From Azorhizobium caulinodans ORS 571 (GTDB taxonomy: Bacteria; Pseudomonadota; Alphaproteobacteria; Rhizobiales; Xanthobacteraceae), in assembly GCF_000010525.1 (NCBI RefSeq), contig NC_009937.1, positions 1,617,501 through 1,681,500 on the forward strand: a stretch of DNA of 64,000 nt. The letters are read 5' to 3'. Under the pieces are notes generated by a model. That model saw only the letters and a program-made list of their open reading frames with translations. It was not told the origin of the DNA and ran no database searches. Made by a program: the position numbers and the translations under genes. This document shows positions 55,658 through 64,000 of this stretch, one piece after another (the stretch's first letter is position 1; each line of letters begins with the position of its first letter).

Positions 55658-56992
55658 TCAGGGGGCCTTGGTGTCGGCCTTGGCTTCGCCTGCCTGCGGC
55701 ATTTCCTCGGGCCTCGGGTCATAGGCGAACGAGAGGGCGTGATAGAGCGGCTCGGGCGCCAGCACGCGGGAGATGCCGGCGCCGAGCAATGCCGTCGCCA
55801 GCATGGGCACCACGAGGTGCACCTCGTTGGTCATTTCCATCACGATGACGAAGGCGGTCAAAGGCGCCTGCACCACGCCGGCGAAATAGCCGACCATGCC
55901 CAGCATGGCGAGGGCGCGGATGTCCATCTCCGGCATGAAGGGCGCGAGCGCGGCGCCGATGTTGGCGCCGACCGACAGCGACGGCGAGAACAGGCCGCCG
56001 GGAATGCCGCTGGCGGAGGACAGGAGCGTCGTGAACAGCTTGATCGGCGCGTACCACCAGGGCGAGGCGACGCCTTCCTCCAGGAGCAGCCGCGTCGGCC
56101 CGTAGCCCGAGCCGCCGGCAAAGCCGTGGGTGAGGATGGCGAGCGCGCCGACGATGAGGCCGCAGAGCGCGCCATAGACGAAGGGGCGCTTGCGCAGCGG
56201 GCCGAGGATGCGGCCCTTCGCATTGGAAAGCGCCACGAGGCCACGCGAGAAGATGGCGCCGCCGACGCCCCCCACCACGGCGCAGAACACCACGGCATTC
56301 CAGCCGATGGTCGCGAAGGCTTCCGTCGGGATGGAGCCGAAATAGAGATACTGGCCCACCAGCAGCAGGCTCACCATGCCGGAGATGACCACGGCGGCGG
56401 CGATGAGGCCGGACAGGCGCTTGTCATAGGACTTCGCCATCTCCTCGATGGCGAACATGACGCCGGCGAGCGGCGTGTTGAAGGCGCCCGCAATGCCCGC
56501 CGCCGCACCCACCAGAATGAGGCCGTTGGCGCGGCCGATGCCGGCGAAGGCGGCGAGCGCCACCATGATGGCGCAGCCGAGCTGCACGGTCGGCCCCTCG
56601 CGGCCGATGGAGCCGCCGACCGCAAGGCCGAGGCAGGTGAGGAGCACCTTGCCGATGGTGACGCGCGCGGAGAGCAGGCGGGCGCGGTGGGCCGGACTGC
56701 CGGACCTTCGGGCGGCGATGGCCTGCGGAATGCCGCTGCCCTGCGCACCGGGGAAGAAGCGGGCGGTGGCCCAGGCGAACAGGCCGAAGCCCAGCGGCGT
56801 CAGGATGAGGAACGCATAGGGCATGCGTTCCATGGTGTGGACATAGAACTCCTGCGCCCCGTCCGCCATCTTGGCGAAGGCGACGGAGGCGACGCCGACC
56901 GCCACCGCGCCCAGCAGGAACACCGCCCGGCGCTTCCAGAGCATCCGGGAGGTGAGCGCAAAGCGAATCCGCCGCAGGTCGCGTCTGAACAT
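55658..56992 (-). CDS. ClC-family chloride/proton antiporter
   Basis: This 444-residue inner-membrane protein has the ClC signatures GAQGSGIPQAI (selectivity), GREGPTVQLG with the gating Glu, and FAIEEM with the proton-path Glu, and SGIPGGLFSPSLSVGANIG. Both Glu residues present suggests an exchanger like ClC-ec1, not a pure channel. It converges on the HpnK gene. Confidence 0.93.
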   Translation of the reverse strand: MFRRDLRRIRFALTSRMLWKRRAVFLLGAVAVGVASVAFAKMADGAQEFYVHTMERMPYAFLILTPLGFGLFAWATARFFPGAQGSGIPQAIAARRSGSPAHRARLLSARVTIGKVLLTCLGLAVGGSIGREGPTVQLGCAIMVALAAFAGIGRANGLILVGAAAGIAGAFNTPLAGVMFAIEEMAKSYDKRLSGLIAAAVVISGMVSLLLVGQYLYFGSIPTEAFATIGWNAVVFCAVVGGVGGAIFSRGLVALSNAKGRILGPLRKRPFVYGALCGLIVGALAILTHGFAGGSGYGPTRLLLEEGVASPWWYAPIKLFTTLLSSASGIPGGLFSPSLSVGANIGAALAPFMPEMDIRALAMLGMVGYFAGVVQAPLTAFVIVMEMTNEVHLVVPMLATALLGAGISRVLAPEPLYHALSFAYDPRPEEMPQAGEAKADTKAP

Positions 56993-57101
56993 GCCCCTGA
57001 TCCTTCCGGCCGGCCGCCTCGTCCTGCGCCCCGCCCCTGGCCCCCGCCGCAGCGCGGAGGTTCAACAGGCGTTACGGGCGAAGATGGCGAGCGTCAACCG
57101 A

Positions 57102-58853
57102 TCAGGCGGCTTCCGGCTGAAAAGCCGGCCCGTCCACCAGCCGGCGGGGCAGGCCGGTCCCGGAGAGAGCAAGCGTGCGGTCGTGCAGGGCGTTGAGGGT
57201 GGCACGGTGGCCGATGGAGAGCACGGTCGCCTGCGGCAGCCGCGCCCGCAGGAGGGCGTAGACGGCGGCCTCGGACGGCTCGTCGAGCGCGGCGGTCGCC
57301 TCGTCCAGCAGCAGCACGTCCGGCTGTTCCAGAAGCGCCCGCGCGATGGACAGGCGCTGCTGCTCGCCCAGCGAGAGGATGTGCGGCCAGAGCGCCTGCT
57401 CCTCGAGGCGATGCACGAGCACCTCGAGGCCGACCGCCGTCAGTGCTTCCGCAAGCCGGGCATGGTCGAAGTCGGTGGCTGGCAGCGGATAGGTAAGGGC
57501 ATCGTCCAGCCGCCCGACCGGCACATAGGGCCGCTGGGGCAGGATCATCACCCGCGCATCCTGCGGCAGGGTGATCGTGCCGGTCCCGAAGGGCCAGATG
57601 CCGGCGATGGCGCGGAACAGCGTGGTCTTGCCCCCGCCTGAGGGGCCGGTGACGAGCACCCGCTCGCCCTTGCCGATGCTGAGGCGGTCCACCGCCACGA
57701 TGGCCTCGCCCGTGGGCAGGCGCACGTCCATGTCGGCGAGCGCAAGCGCCGCTTCCTGCGCCGCCTCGCGCCGGTGCGGGAAGGCGCGGGCGCCGTCGTC
57801 GCGCTTGGCCACCTCCATGGCCGCCTCGAAGCCGGTGAGACGGTTCACCACCGAGGTCCACTCGGCCAGGGTCGAATAAGAGGAGATGAAGAAGGAGAAG
57901 GCGCCCTGCACCGAGCCGAAGGCGGAGCCCGTCTGCATCAGCGTGCCGAGTTGGATGGCGCCGGCGAAATAGCCGGGCGAGACCACCACATAAGGGAAGA
58001 TGTTCGAGACCTGATTGTAGCCGGCGGTGAACCAGGTGAGGCGCTTCTGCGCCTTCATCAGCCCGAAGTAATTGTCGAGGATGCGGCCGAAGCGGCCTTC
58101 GAGCTTCCGGCTTTCCGCCGGTTCGCCGCCGAGGAGGGCGATCTGCTCGCTGTTCTCGCGCACGCGCACCATGTCGACGCGGAAGTCCGCTTCATAGCGC
58201 TGCTGGTCGAAATTGAGCCGCACCAAAGGCTTGCCGATGAAATGGGTGATCAGCGTGCCAAGCGCGGCATAAAGAAGTGCCGCCCAGAAGAGATAGCCGG
58301 GGACATGCATGTCGATCCCGAACAATTTCAGGTCGATGGCCCCGGACAGGCCCCACAGGATGACGGAGAAGGAGGTGAGCGAGACGATGGTCCCGAGCAG
58401 CCCGACGCCGACCGAAATGGTCTGGCTGACGAACATGGACACGTCCTGCGCGATACGCTGGTCCGGATTGTCCGCCGCATCCCCGGAGAGGCGCAGGCGA
58501 TAATGGGTGTCGTCGCCGAGCCAGTGCTCAAGATAGCGTTTCGTCAGCCAGCGCCGCCACCGGATCTCCAGCCACTGCTTGAGATAGATCTGGTAGACCG
58601 CAACGCAGATGGCCCCCGCCGCGATGGCGCAGAAGATCAGGAGCTGGTGCTTGAAGGCGCCGAAGTCCTTCTCCTGGATGGCGTCATAGAACGCGTTGTT
58701 CCAGCGGTTCAGCAGCACCGTGCAATAGACCCAGGCGAGTTCCAGACCGATGACGGCACCCAGAAGGCCGATGGCGGTCCAGCGCTCCTCGCTGCGGAAA
58801 TAGGGAAGCGCCAGGCGGCGGATGTCGCGAAGCAGGGTCAGGAGTGCGCGCAT
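57102..58853 (-). CDS. ABC transporter, permease-ATPase fusion of the SbmA/YddA (ABCD) type
   Basis: This 583-residue half-transporter starts at ATG 58853; earlier starts (to 58904) are possible. The membrane part (about 1-330) has VLLNRWNNAFYDAIQEKDFGAF and RWRRWLTKRYLEHWLGDDTHYRLRL. The ATPase part (about 355-580) has Walker A GPSGGGKTTLFRAIAGIWPFG, signature LSLGEQQRLSIARALL and Walker B VLLLDEATAALDEPSE, the variant spelling of ABCD/YddA proteins. The substrate is unknown; relatives move fatty-acyl-CoA or peptides. Confidence 0.9.
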   Translation of the reverse strand: MRALLTLLRDIRRLALPYFRSEERWTAIGLLGAVIGLELAWVYCTVLLNRWNNAFYDAIQEKDFGAFKHQLLIFCAIAAGAICVAVYQIYLKQWLEIRWRRWLTKRYLEHWLGDDTHYRLRLSGDAADNPDQRIAQDVSMFVSQTISVGVGLLGTIVSLTSFSVILWGLSGAIDLKLFGIDMHVPGYLFWAALLYAALGTLITHFIGKPLVRLNFDQQRYEADFRVDMVRVRENSEQIALLGGEPAESRKLEGRFGRILDNYFGLMKAQKRLTWFTAGYNQVSNIFPYVVVSPGYFAGAIQLGTLMQTGSAFGSVQGAFSFFISSYSTLAEWTSVVNRLTGFEAAMEVAKRDDGARAFPHRREAAQEAALALADMDVRLPTGEAIVAVDRLSIGKGERVLVTGPSGGGKTTLFRAIAGIWPFGTGTITLPQDARVMILPQRPYVPVGRLDDALTYPLPATDFDHARLAEALTAVGLEVLVHRLEEQALWPHILSLGEQQRLSIARALLEQPDVLLLDEATAALDEPSEAAVYALLRARLPQATVLSIGHRATLNALHDRTLALSGTGLPRRLVDGPAFQPEAA

Positions 58854-58986
58854 CGAACTCGTCACAATGGAGGATCGTGCGACGAGCTTACGCGCGCGCC
58901 GCATGGCAGGACCATGGCGGCAAGATTACGAATTCGCAAGAAAAGTGGCCGCGACTGTCCTTCCGAAGCGGAAGGATGGCGTAAGG

Positions 58987-60612
58987 TCAGAGACCCTTCG
59001 CCAGTTCGCGGAGCTTGAATTTCTGGATCTTGCCGGTGGAGGTCTTGGGGATCTCCTCGAACAGGATGGTTCGCGGGCATTTGTAGGCGGCCAGATGCGC
59101 CCGGCAGTGGGCGATGAGATCCTCGGCTGAGGCGGCGGCCCCGTCCTTCAGCTCCACGAAGGCGAGTGGCGTCTCGCCCCATTTTTCGTCCGGCCGGGCC
59201 ACCACGGCGGCGGCGCTCACCGCCGGATGCTTGTAGAGGGCGTCTTCCACCTCGATGGAGGAGATGTTCTCCCCGCCCGAGATGATGATGTCCTTGGAGC
59301 GGTCCTTGAGCTGGATATAGCCGTCGGGATGCTTCACCCCGAGGTCGCCGGAGTGGAACCAGCCGCCGGCGAAGGCGGCATCCGTGGCGGCGGGGTTCTT
59401 CACATAGCCCTTCATCACCACATTGCCCCGGAACATCACCTCGCCGATGGTCTCGCCATCCGCTGGCACGGGCTCCATGGTCAGGGGATCGAGCACGTCG
59501 AGGGCTTCGAGCGCGCCATAGCGCACGCCTTGCCGGGCCTTCTTCGCCGCGCGCTCGGCAGGGGGCAGGGCGTCCCATTCGCCATGCCAGTCATTCACCA
59601 CCGCCGGGCCATAGACTTCGGTCAGGCCATAGACATGCACCACATTGAAGCCGGCCTCCTGCATGGCCGCGAGCACGGCGGCGGGCGGCGGAGCGGCGGC
59701 GGTGATGAAGGAGACGGTGTGGGGCAGGGGTCGGCGGTCCGTCTCCGGCGCATTCAGCAGCGTCGACATGACGATGGGGGCGCCGCACATATGGGTGACC
59801 TTGTGGTCCTCGATGGCCTCATAGATGGCCTTGGCGCGGACCTGCCGCAGGCACACGTGAGTGCCGGCCACCACCGAGACCGACCAGGGGAAGCACCAGC
59901 CGTTGCAGTGGAACATGGGCAGCGTCCACAGATAGACCGGGTGCGGACCCATATGGCAGGTCACCACATTGCCCACCGAGAGCAGGTGCGCGCCGCGATG
60001 GTGATAGACGACGCCCTTGGGGTCGCCCGTGGTGCCCGAGGTGTAGTTGAGCGAGATGGCGTCCCATTCGTCGGCGGGCGGCGCCCACACGAAATCCGGA
60101 TCGCCGGCGGCGATGAAGTCCTCATATTCGATGGCGCCGAGCCGCTCGCCGGGCCCGGCATATTCCGGGTCGTCATAATCGATCACCAGCGGTTTGCGGG
60201 TGGCGAGCGACAGCGCCGCCTTGATGACGGGCGAGAATTCCCGGTCGGTGATCAGCACCTTCGCCTCGCCATGGTCGATGGTGAAGGCGAGGATGGCGGC
60301 GTCGAGCCGGGTGTTGAAGGTGTTGAGCACCGCCCCGCACATGGGCACGCCATAGTGGGCTTCCAGCATGGGCGGGGTGTTGGAGAGCATCACCGCCACC
60401 GTGTCGCCCACCCCGATGCCGCGCTGCGCCAGCGCCGAGGCAAGGCGGCGCGTGCGGGCATAGAGCTCGCGATAGGTGCGGCGCAGCGGCCCGTGGATGA
60501 CCGCCACCTGATCGGGGAAGACGCTCGCCGCCCGCTCCAGGAAGCCGAGCGGCGTCAGCGGCTGGTAATTGGCGGGATTGCGGTCGAGATGCTGATCGAA
60601 GATCGATGTCAT
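58987..60612 (-). CDS. Acyl-CoA synthetase (AMP-forming)
   Basis: This 541-residue member of the acetate/medium-chain acyl-CoA ligase group has the P-loop YTSGTTGDPKGVVYHHRGAHL, motif GLTEVYGPAVVND, adenylate motif FHSGDLGVKHPDGYIQLKDRSKDIIISGGENISS and catalytic Lys in IPKTSTGKIQKFKLREL. The exact acyl chain cannot be told. It is divergent from prpE. Confidence 0.93.
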   Translation of the reverse strand: MTSIFDQHLDRNPANYQPLTPLGFLERAASVFPDQVAVIHGPLRRTYRELYARTRRLASALAQRGIGVGDTVAVMLSNTPPMLEAHYGVPMCGAVLNTFNTRLDAAILAFTIDHGEAKVLITDREFSPVIKAALSLATRKPLVIDYDDPEYAGPGERLGAIEYEDFIAAGDPDFVWAPPADEWDAISLNYTSGTTGDPKGVVYHHRGAHLLSVGNVVTCHMGPHPVYLWTLPMFHCNGWCFPWSVSVVAGTHVCLRQVRAKAIYEAIEDHKVTHMCGAPIVMSTLLNAPETDRRPLPHTVSFITAAAPPPAAVLAAMQEAGFNVVHVYGLTEVYGPAVVNDWHGEWDALPPAERAAKKARQGVRYGALEALDVLDPLTMEPVPADGETIGEVMFRGNVVMKGYVKNPAATDAAFAGGWFHSGDLGVKHPDGYIQLKDRSKDIIISGGENISSIEVEDALYKHPAVSAAAVVARPDEKWGETPLAFVELKDGAAASAEDLIAHCRAHLAAYKCPRTILFEEIPKTSTGKIQKFKLRELAKGL

Positions 60613-60786
60613 GCGGCGTTTCCCGATATGTCTTTATGTTTGACGTGACCGTAGCCGAGCCGCCCGCGCCGGCGCAACGCGGGCCGTTCTGAGACCAAGG
60701 TCTTACGCAGAAGATCGGACTTGCCTCCCCCACAACCTTGAGCGTCAATCGGCACAACGAGAAGATGAAGACGGGAGGAGTGTGCC

Positions 60787-62703
60787 ATGCTCGACCAGAG
60801 CCGCAGCCGCTATGGCGACACCTATGCGCGCTGGAAGGCCGATCCTGCGGCCTTCTGGGGGGACGCCGCGCGCGACATCGACTGGACCAGCCCGCCCGGC
60901 ACCGTCTTCGACGGGAGCCTCGGCGTCTATGGCCGCTGGTTTCCCGATGCGGTGGGCAACACCTGTTTCAATGCCGTGGACCGGCATGTGGCGTCCGGTC
61001 GCGGCAGCCAGACGGCGCTGATCTACGACAGCCCCGTCACCAACTCCCAGCGCCGCCTCACCTATGCCGAGCTACTGGAGGAGGTGCGCATCCTCGGCGC
61101 CATCCTCACCGACATGGGCGTGGAGAAGGGTGACCGCGTGGTCATCTATATGCCCATGGTGCCGGAGGCGGTGGTGGCCATGCTGGCCTGCGCGCGCATC
61201 GGCGCCGTGCATTCCGTGGTGTTCGGCGGCTTCGCGGCCAATGAGCTGGCGGTGCGCATCGACGACGCCCGGCCGAAGGTGGTGCTCGCCGCCTCCTGCG
61301 GCATCGAGCCGAACCGCGTCGTGCCCTACAAGCCGCTGCTCGATCTCGCCATCACCATCGCCGCCCACAAGCCCACCGGCTGCCTCGTGCTCCAGCGTCC
61401 GCAACTGGCCGGCACGCTGGTGGAAGGGCGCGATCACGACTGGGCCGAGCGCCGCGCCGCCTTTGCGGATGCGGGCCGCGGAGCGGACTGCGTGCCGGTG
61501 AAGGCCACCGATCCGCTCTATGTGCTCTACACCTCCGGCACCACGGGCAAGCCCAAAGGCGTGATGCGCGACACCGGCGGCCACATGGTGGCCCTGCGCT
61601 GGAGCATGGAAAATCTCTATGGCCTGAAGCCCGGCGAGGTCTTCTGGTGCGCCTCCGACATCGGCTGGGTGGTGGGCCATTCCTATATCGTCTATGGGCC
61701 CCTCATCCTCGGCTGCACGTCGGTGATCTATGAGGGCAAGCCCGTGGGCACGCCGGACCCCGGCGCCTTCTGGCGGATGATCGAGGAGCACAAGGTTGTG
61801 GCCCTCTTCACCGCCCCGACGGCGTTGCGCGCCATCAAGAAGGAAGACCCGGAGGCGACCCATCTCAAGGGCCGCGACCTGTCGCAGTTCCGCACCCTGT
61901 TCCTCGCGGGCGAGCGGGCCGATCCCGACACCATCCTCTGGGCGGAGCAGCATCTGAAGGTGCCTGTGGTGGACCACTGGTGGCAGACGGAAACCGGCTG
62001 GGCCATCGCCGCCAATCCGGTCGGGCTCGGCCTCCTGCCCATCAAGCCCGGCTCGCCCACCGTCGCCATGCCCGGCTATGACGTGCAGGTGGTCGACGAA
62101 TCCGCCAAACCGGTGCCGGCGGGGACCATGGGCTCCATCGTGGTGAAGCTGCCCTTGCCTCCCGGCTGCCTGCCGACGCTGTGGCAGCAGGACGAGCGTT
62201 TCCGCGAGGCGTATCTCGACGAGTTCCCCGGCTTCTACAAGACGTCGGATGCCGGCTTCCTCGATGAGGACGGCTACATCTTCGTCATGGGCCGCACCGA
62301 CGACATCATCAATGTCGCCGGCCACCGCCTCTCCACCGGCGGCATGGAGGAAGTGCTGGCCTCCCATCCCGATGTGGCCGAATGCGCCGTCATCGGGGTT
62401 AAGGACGCGCTGAAGGGCGAGGTGCCCTGCGGCTTCGTGGTGCTGAAGGCGGGCGAGCGGCGGGCGCCCAACATAATCGAGAAGGAACTGGTCAATCTGG
62501 TGCGCGACCGGATCGGCCCGGTGGCGGCCTTCAAGCTGGCCTTCACCGTGAACCGCCTCCCGAAGACTCGCTCGGGCAAGATCCTGCGCGGCACCATGAA
62601 GAAGATCGCGGATGCCGAAAGCTGGTCGGCCCCTGCCACCATCGACGATCCCGTCGCGCTGGACGAGATCGCGGAGGTGCTGAAGGAGCGCGGCTTCGGC
62701 TGA
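60787..62703 (+). CDS. prpE: Propionyl-CoA synthetase
   Basis: This 638-residue enzyme activates propionate (and acetate less well). The PrpE-type P-loop reads YTSGTTGKPKGVMRDTGGHMVALRW; the adenylate motif includes GYIFVMGRTDDIINVAGHRLSTGGMEEVL; the catalytic Lys, regulated by acetylation in relatives, is in LPKTRSGKILRGTMKKIA. The start ATG has GGGAGGAG upstream. No other prp gene is near. Confidence 0.93.
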   Translation: MLDQSRSRYGDTYARWKADPAAFWGDAARDIDWTSPPGTVFDGSLGVYGRWFPDAVGNTCFNAVDRHVASGRGSQTALIYDSPVTNSQRRLTYAELLEEVRILGAILTDMGVEKGDRVVIYMPMVPEAVVAMLACARIGAVHSVVFGGFAANELAVRIDDARPKVVLAASCGIEPNRVVPYKPLLDLAITIAAHKPTGCLVLQRPQLAGTLVEGRDHDWAERRAAFADAGRGADCVPVKATDPLYVLYTSGTTGKPKGVMRDTGGHMVALRWSMENLYGLKPGEVFWCASDIGWVVGHSYIVYGPLILGCTSVIYEGKPVGTPDPGAFWRMIEEHKVVALFTAPTALRAIKKEDPEATHLKGRDLSQFRTLFLAGERADPDTILWAEQHLKVPVVDHWWQTETGWAIAANPVGLGLLPIKPGSPTVAMPGYDVQVVDESAKPVPAGTMGSIVVKLPLPPGCLPTLWQQDERFREAYLDEFPGFYKTSDAGFLDEDGYIFVMGRTDDIINVAGHRLSTGGMEEVLASHPDVAECAVIGVKDALKGEVPCGFVVLKAGERRAPNIIEKELVNLVRDRIGPVAAFKLAFTVNRLPKTRSGKILRGTMKKIADAESWSAPATIDDPVALDEIAEVLKERGFG

Positions 62704-62726
62704 GGCGCTACGCCCGAACGCCGGCA

Positions 62727-62753
62727 AAAGGGCCGTCCGCGGGCGGCCCCTTT
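62727..62753. terminator. Hairpin between prpE and the HopA1-like gene
   Basis: GGGCCG and CGGCCC form the core of a stem flanked by AAA on the left and CTTTCG on the right, between two converging stops; probably bidirectional. Confidence 0.65.
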
Positions 62754-62766
62754 CGCTCGGGCTCAG

Positions 62767-64000
62767 TTAGCGGGTGCGGCCTTCCAGTTCGTCGCGATAG
62801 CTCTCGAAGGCGATCGCGACCCATTTGAGGAAGTTCCGCTTGTCGCCGAGATAGGCGCCCCGGGCGAGGGCGCTGTCATGCTCGACGGCATACATCTGCG
62901 TCAGCGCGGCGGCGATGAGCTGGCTGCGGATGGTCCCGTAGCTCTGGCGGCGCAGTTGTCTGGGGGAGAGGTCGAGATTTCCATCGCGATCATACATCAC
63001 GCTGAAGCCGAGATTCACGGACCCAGGTTCGACGCCCTTGGAGATGCCGGGGGCAAGCTGGATGGTCATGGCGGGGACGGGATTGCAAAAGCCGAAGGTC
63101 GCGGCATCCCTGATCAGGGTGGTCGTCAGCCCGTCGAGGCCGCTGTGACTGACATAGACGACGACTTTGTCCGTACGGGTGTGGAAAGCGAGGGGCCCAG
63201 CGATCTTGAAGGAATGTATATGGTAAGTCGCCGCCTGCTCGCCAAGGAAGCGCAGCAACGCTCCGGCGTGTTCGGGTGCGAAATTCAGATAGATGCGCCA
63301 GAGTTCTTCGCGATCAACGCCCTGATTCACGCTATAATAGATGAAGTCCGCGCCGTAATCTCTGCTCGTAATCAATCTCATATATTTAGATGCTGGAAAA
63401 TATCCCTTGTTTTGTAGGGGGTAGTATGATGCTCCTTTGTGTGAGATTGTAGGGATGGATTTGATCCATTCTTCAAGGTTTGTGATCCTTGGTTCGAGAT
63501 GCCCGCCATACTGCCGGTAAATCGCATTGGCGAGCTGCGCATAGGGGCGGACTTCCGGATTATTTGCAGGGTCTGGTTTCTGACCCTCTTCCAGAAAAGC
63601 GAAGAGGGTCGCCCGGAAATCCCAAATCTTATCCATGAACGTGAGGTCAAGCGGGGTGAGCACCGTCGCCGGATCGATGCGCCGGAAATGGGCCATGAGC
63701 TTTTCGCCGGCCGACTCCGGGATAAAAGGCTTTATGTCGTTGAGCGTCGCCGTAAGGTACCGAAGCTTTTCCGCATCGGAATAATGTTTGCGGAGCGACT
63801 GTATGCCGTGAAAGGCATTCAGACGCTTGACCTCATTGGCGTCATGGGTCGCGGCAGCCCGGAACACTGCGACGATCGGGTCGTGGAACATGCTGTTATT
63901 GGTAATGGACTGCTTGGCATCCCCCTTTCCCCAGTTGCCGATGCTGCGGAAGAACGCGGCGGACGCAACCGAGAAGCGTCCCGTGGTTGCGTTGTATTCG
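62767..64000 (-). CDS. HopA1-like effector-family protein, N-terminus off window
   Basis: The open frame extends from the stop at 62767 past an internal Met (63891) to the window edge (EYNATTGRFSVASAAFF), so the true start is not visible. More than 410 residues are seen. Signatures of the HopA1 (HrmA) family are ELWRIYLNFAPEHAGALLRFL, the loop FHTRTDKVVVYVSHSGLDGL and the closing SYGTIRSQLIAAALTQMY, with LAPGISKGVEPGSVNLGFS between. HopA1 is a type III effector in Pseudomonas, and related domains occur in lanthipeptide enzymes. Parts near 63360-63500 are AT-richer than the rest of the window, so it may be horizontally acquired. Confidence 0.6.
   Translation of the reverse strand, partial: EYNATTGRFSVASAAFFRSIGNWGKGDAKQSITNNSMFHDPIVAVFRAAATHDANEVKRLNAFHGIQSLRKHYSDAEKLRYLTATLNDIKPFIPESAGEKLMAHFRRIDPATVLTPLDLTFMDKIWDFRATLFAFLEEGQKPDPANNPEVRPYAQLANAIYRQYGGHLEPRITNLEEWIKSIPTISHKGASYYPLQNKGYFPASKYMRLITSRDYGADFIYYSVNQGVDREELWRIYLNFAPEHAGALLRFLGEQAATYHIHSFKIAGPLAFHTRTDKVVVYVSHSGLDGLTTTLIRDAATFGFCNPVPAMTIQLAPGISKGVEPGSVNLGFSVMYDRDGNLDLSPRQLRRQSYGTIRSQLIAAALTQMYAVEHDSALARGAYLGDKRNFLKWVAIAFESYRDELEGRTR

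Noticed and set aside
55505-57196. A 563-residue plus-strand frame opposite the ClC gene
   Set aside because: Shadow of a clear ClC antiporter; composition is Glu/Arg/Gly-rich with no motif.

Overview
The window is GC-rich chromosomal DNA from an alphaproteobacterium, most likely in the Hyphomicrobiales (Xanthobacteraceae-like). Supporting signs are the ispH-thrB-rnhA order, a TrcR-type regulator, PcaQ control of protocatechuate genes, ChbG/HpnK-type hopanoid genes and codon use strongly biased to G/C at third positions. I see no rRNA, CRISPR array, transposase or phage gene. There is one tRNA. Organism placement is inference from gene content, not from a marker-gene comparison.

Layout. 1-3.1 kb: the end of a PAS-type sensor kinase (cut by the window edge), a VOC-fold protein and a Crp/Fnr regulator. 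3.1-18.7 kb: a long rightward respiratory-nitrate block: narK (fused double transporter), narGHJI, a parvulin-type isomerase, a small unknown protein, moaA, mog, a small membrane protein, nnrS and a Tat-exported multicopper oxidase. FNR-like boxes precede narK and the regulator. 18.7-19.8 kb: a 53-residue protein and an orphan flagellar-rod-like protein.

19.8-38.4 kb is an aromatic and hydroaromatic catabolic island in two halves. The leftward operon pcaDC (one fused protein)-pcaH-pcaG-pcaB runs on into a complete Liv-type ABC transporter. It is faced by divergent pcaQ with an exact-form PcaQ box between them; pobA lies beside it. The rightward half holds aroQ, a TetR repressor with two tandem 22-bp operators, a four-gene polar-amino-acid-type ABC transporter, a shikimate-dehydrogenase-family enzyme and quiC. 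Together these would take up quinate/shikimate and 4-hydroxybenzoate/protocatechuate, convert both to protocatechuate, and open the ring towards beta-ketoadipate. The substrate-binding protein of the second transporter keeps the carboxylate-binding Arg of amino-acid binders but lacks the usual amino-group-binding Asp, which fits a carboxylate without an amino group.

38.5-64 kb is mixed housekeeping: a cupin, a Zn/Cd P-type ATPase with a MerR regulator, tRNA(CAU), two large palindromes, a TMEM175-like channel, a SIMPL protein, a lipid kinase, a PotF-like protein, rnhA-thrB-ispH, trcR, a universal stress protein, a glycosyltransferase with an HpnK-like deacetylase, a ClC antiporter, an ABC exporter and two acyl-CoA synthetases. 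The right edge is a visibly AT-richer gene that resembles the HopA1 effector family and runs off the window.

Most worth following: the second ABC transporter as a candidate quinate/shikimate importer, the tandem TetR operators, the HopA1-like protein, and the accessory tail of the nitrate reductase operon.
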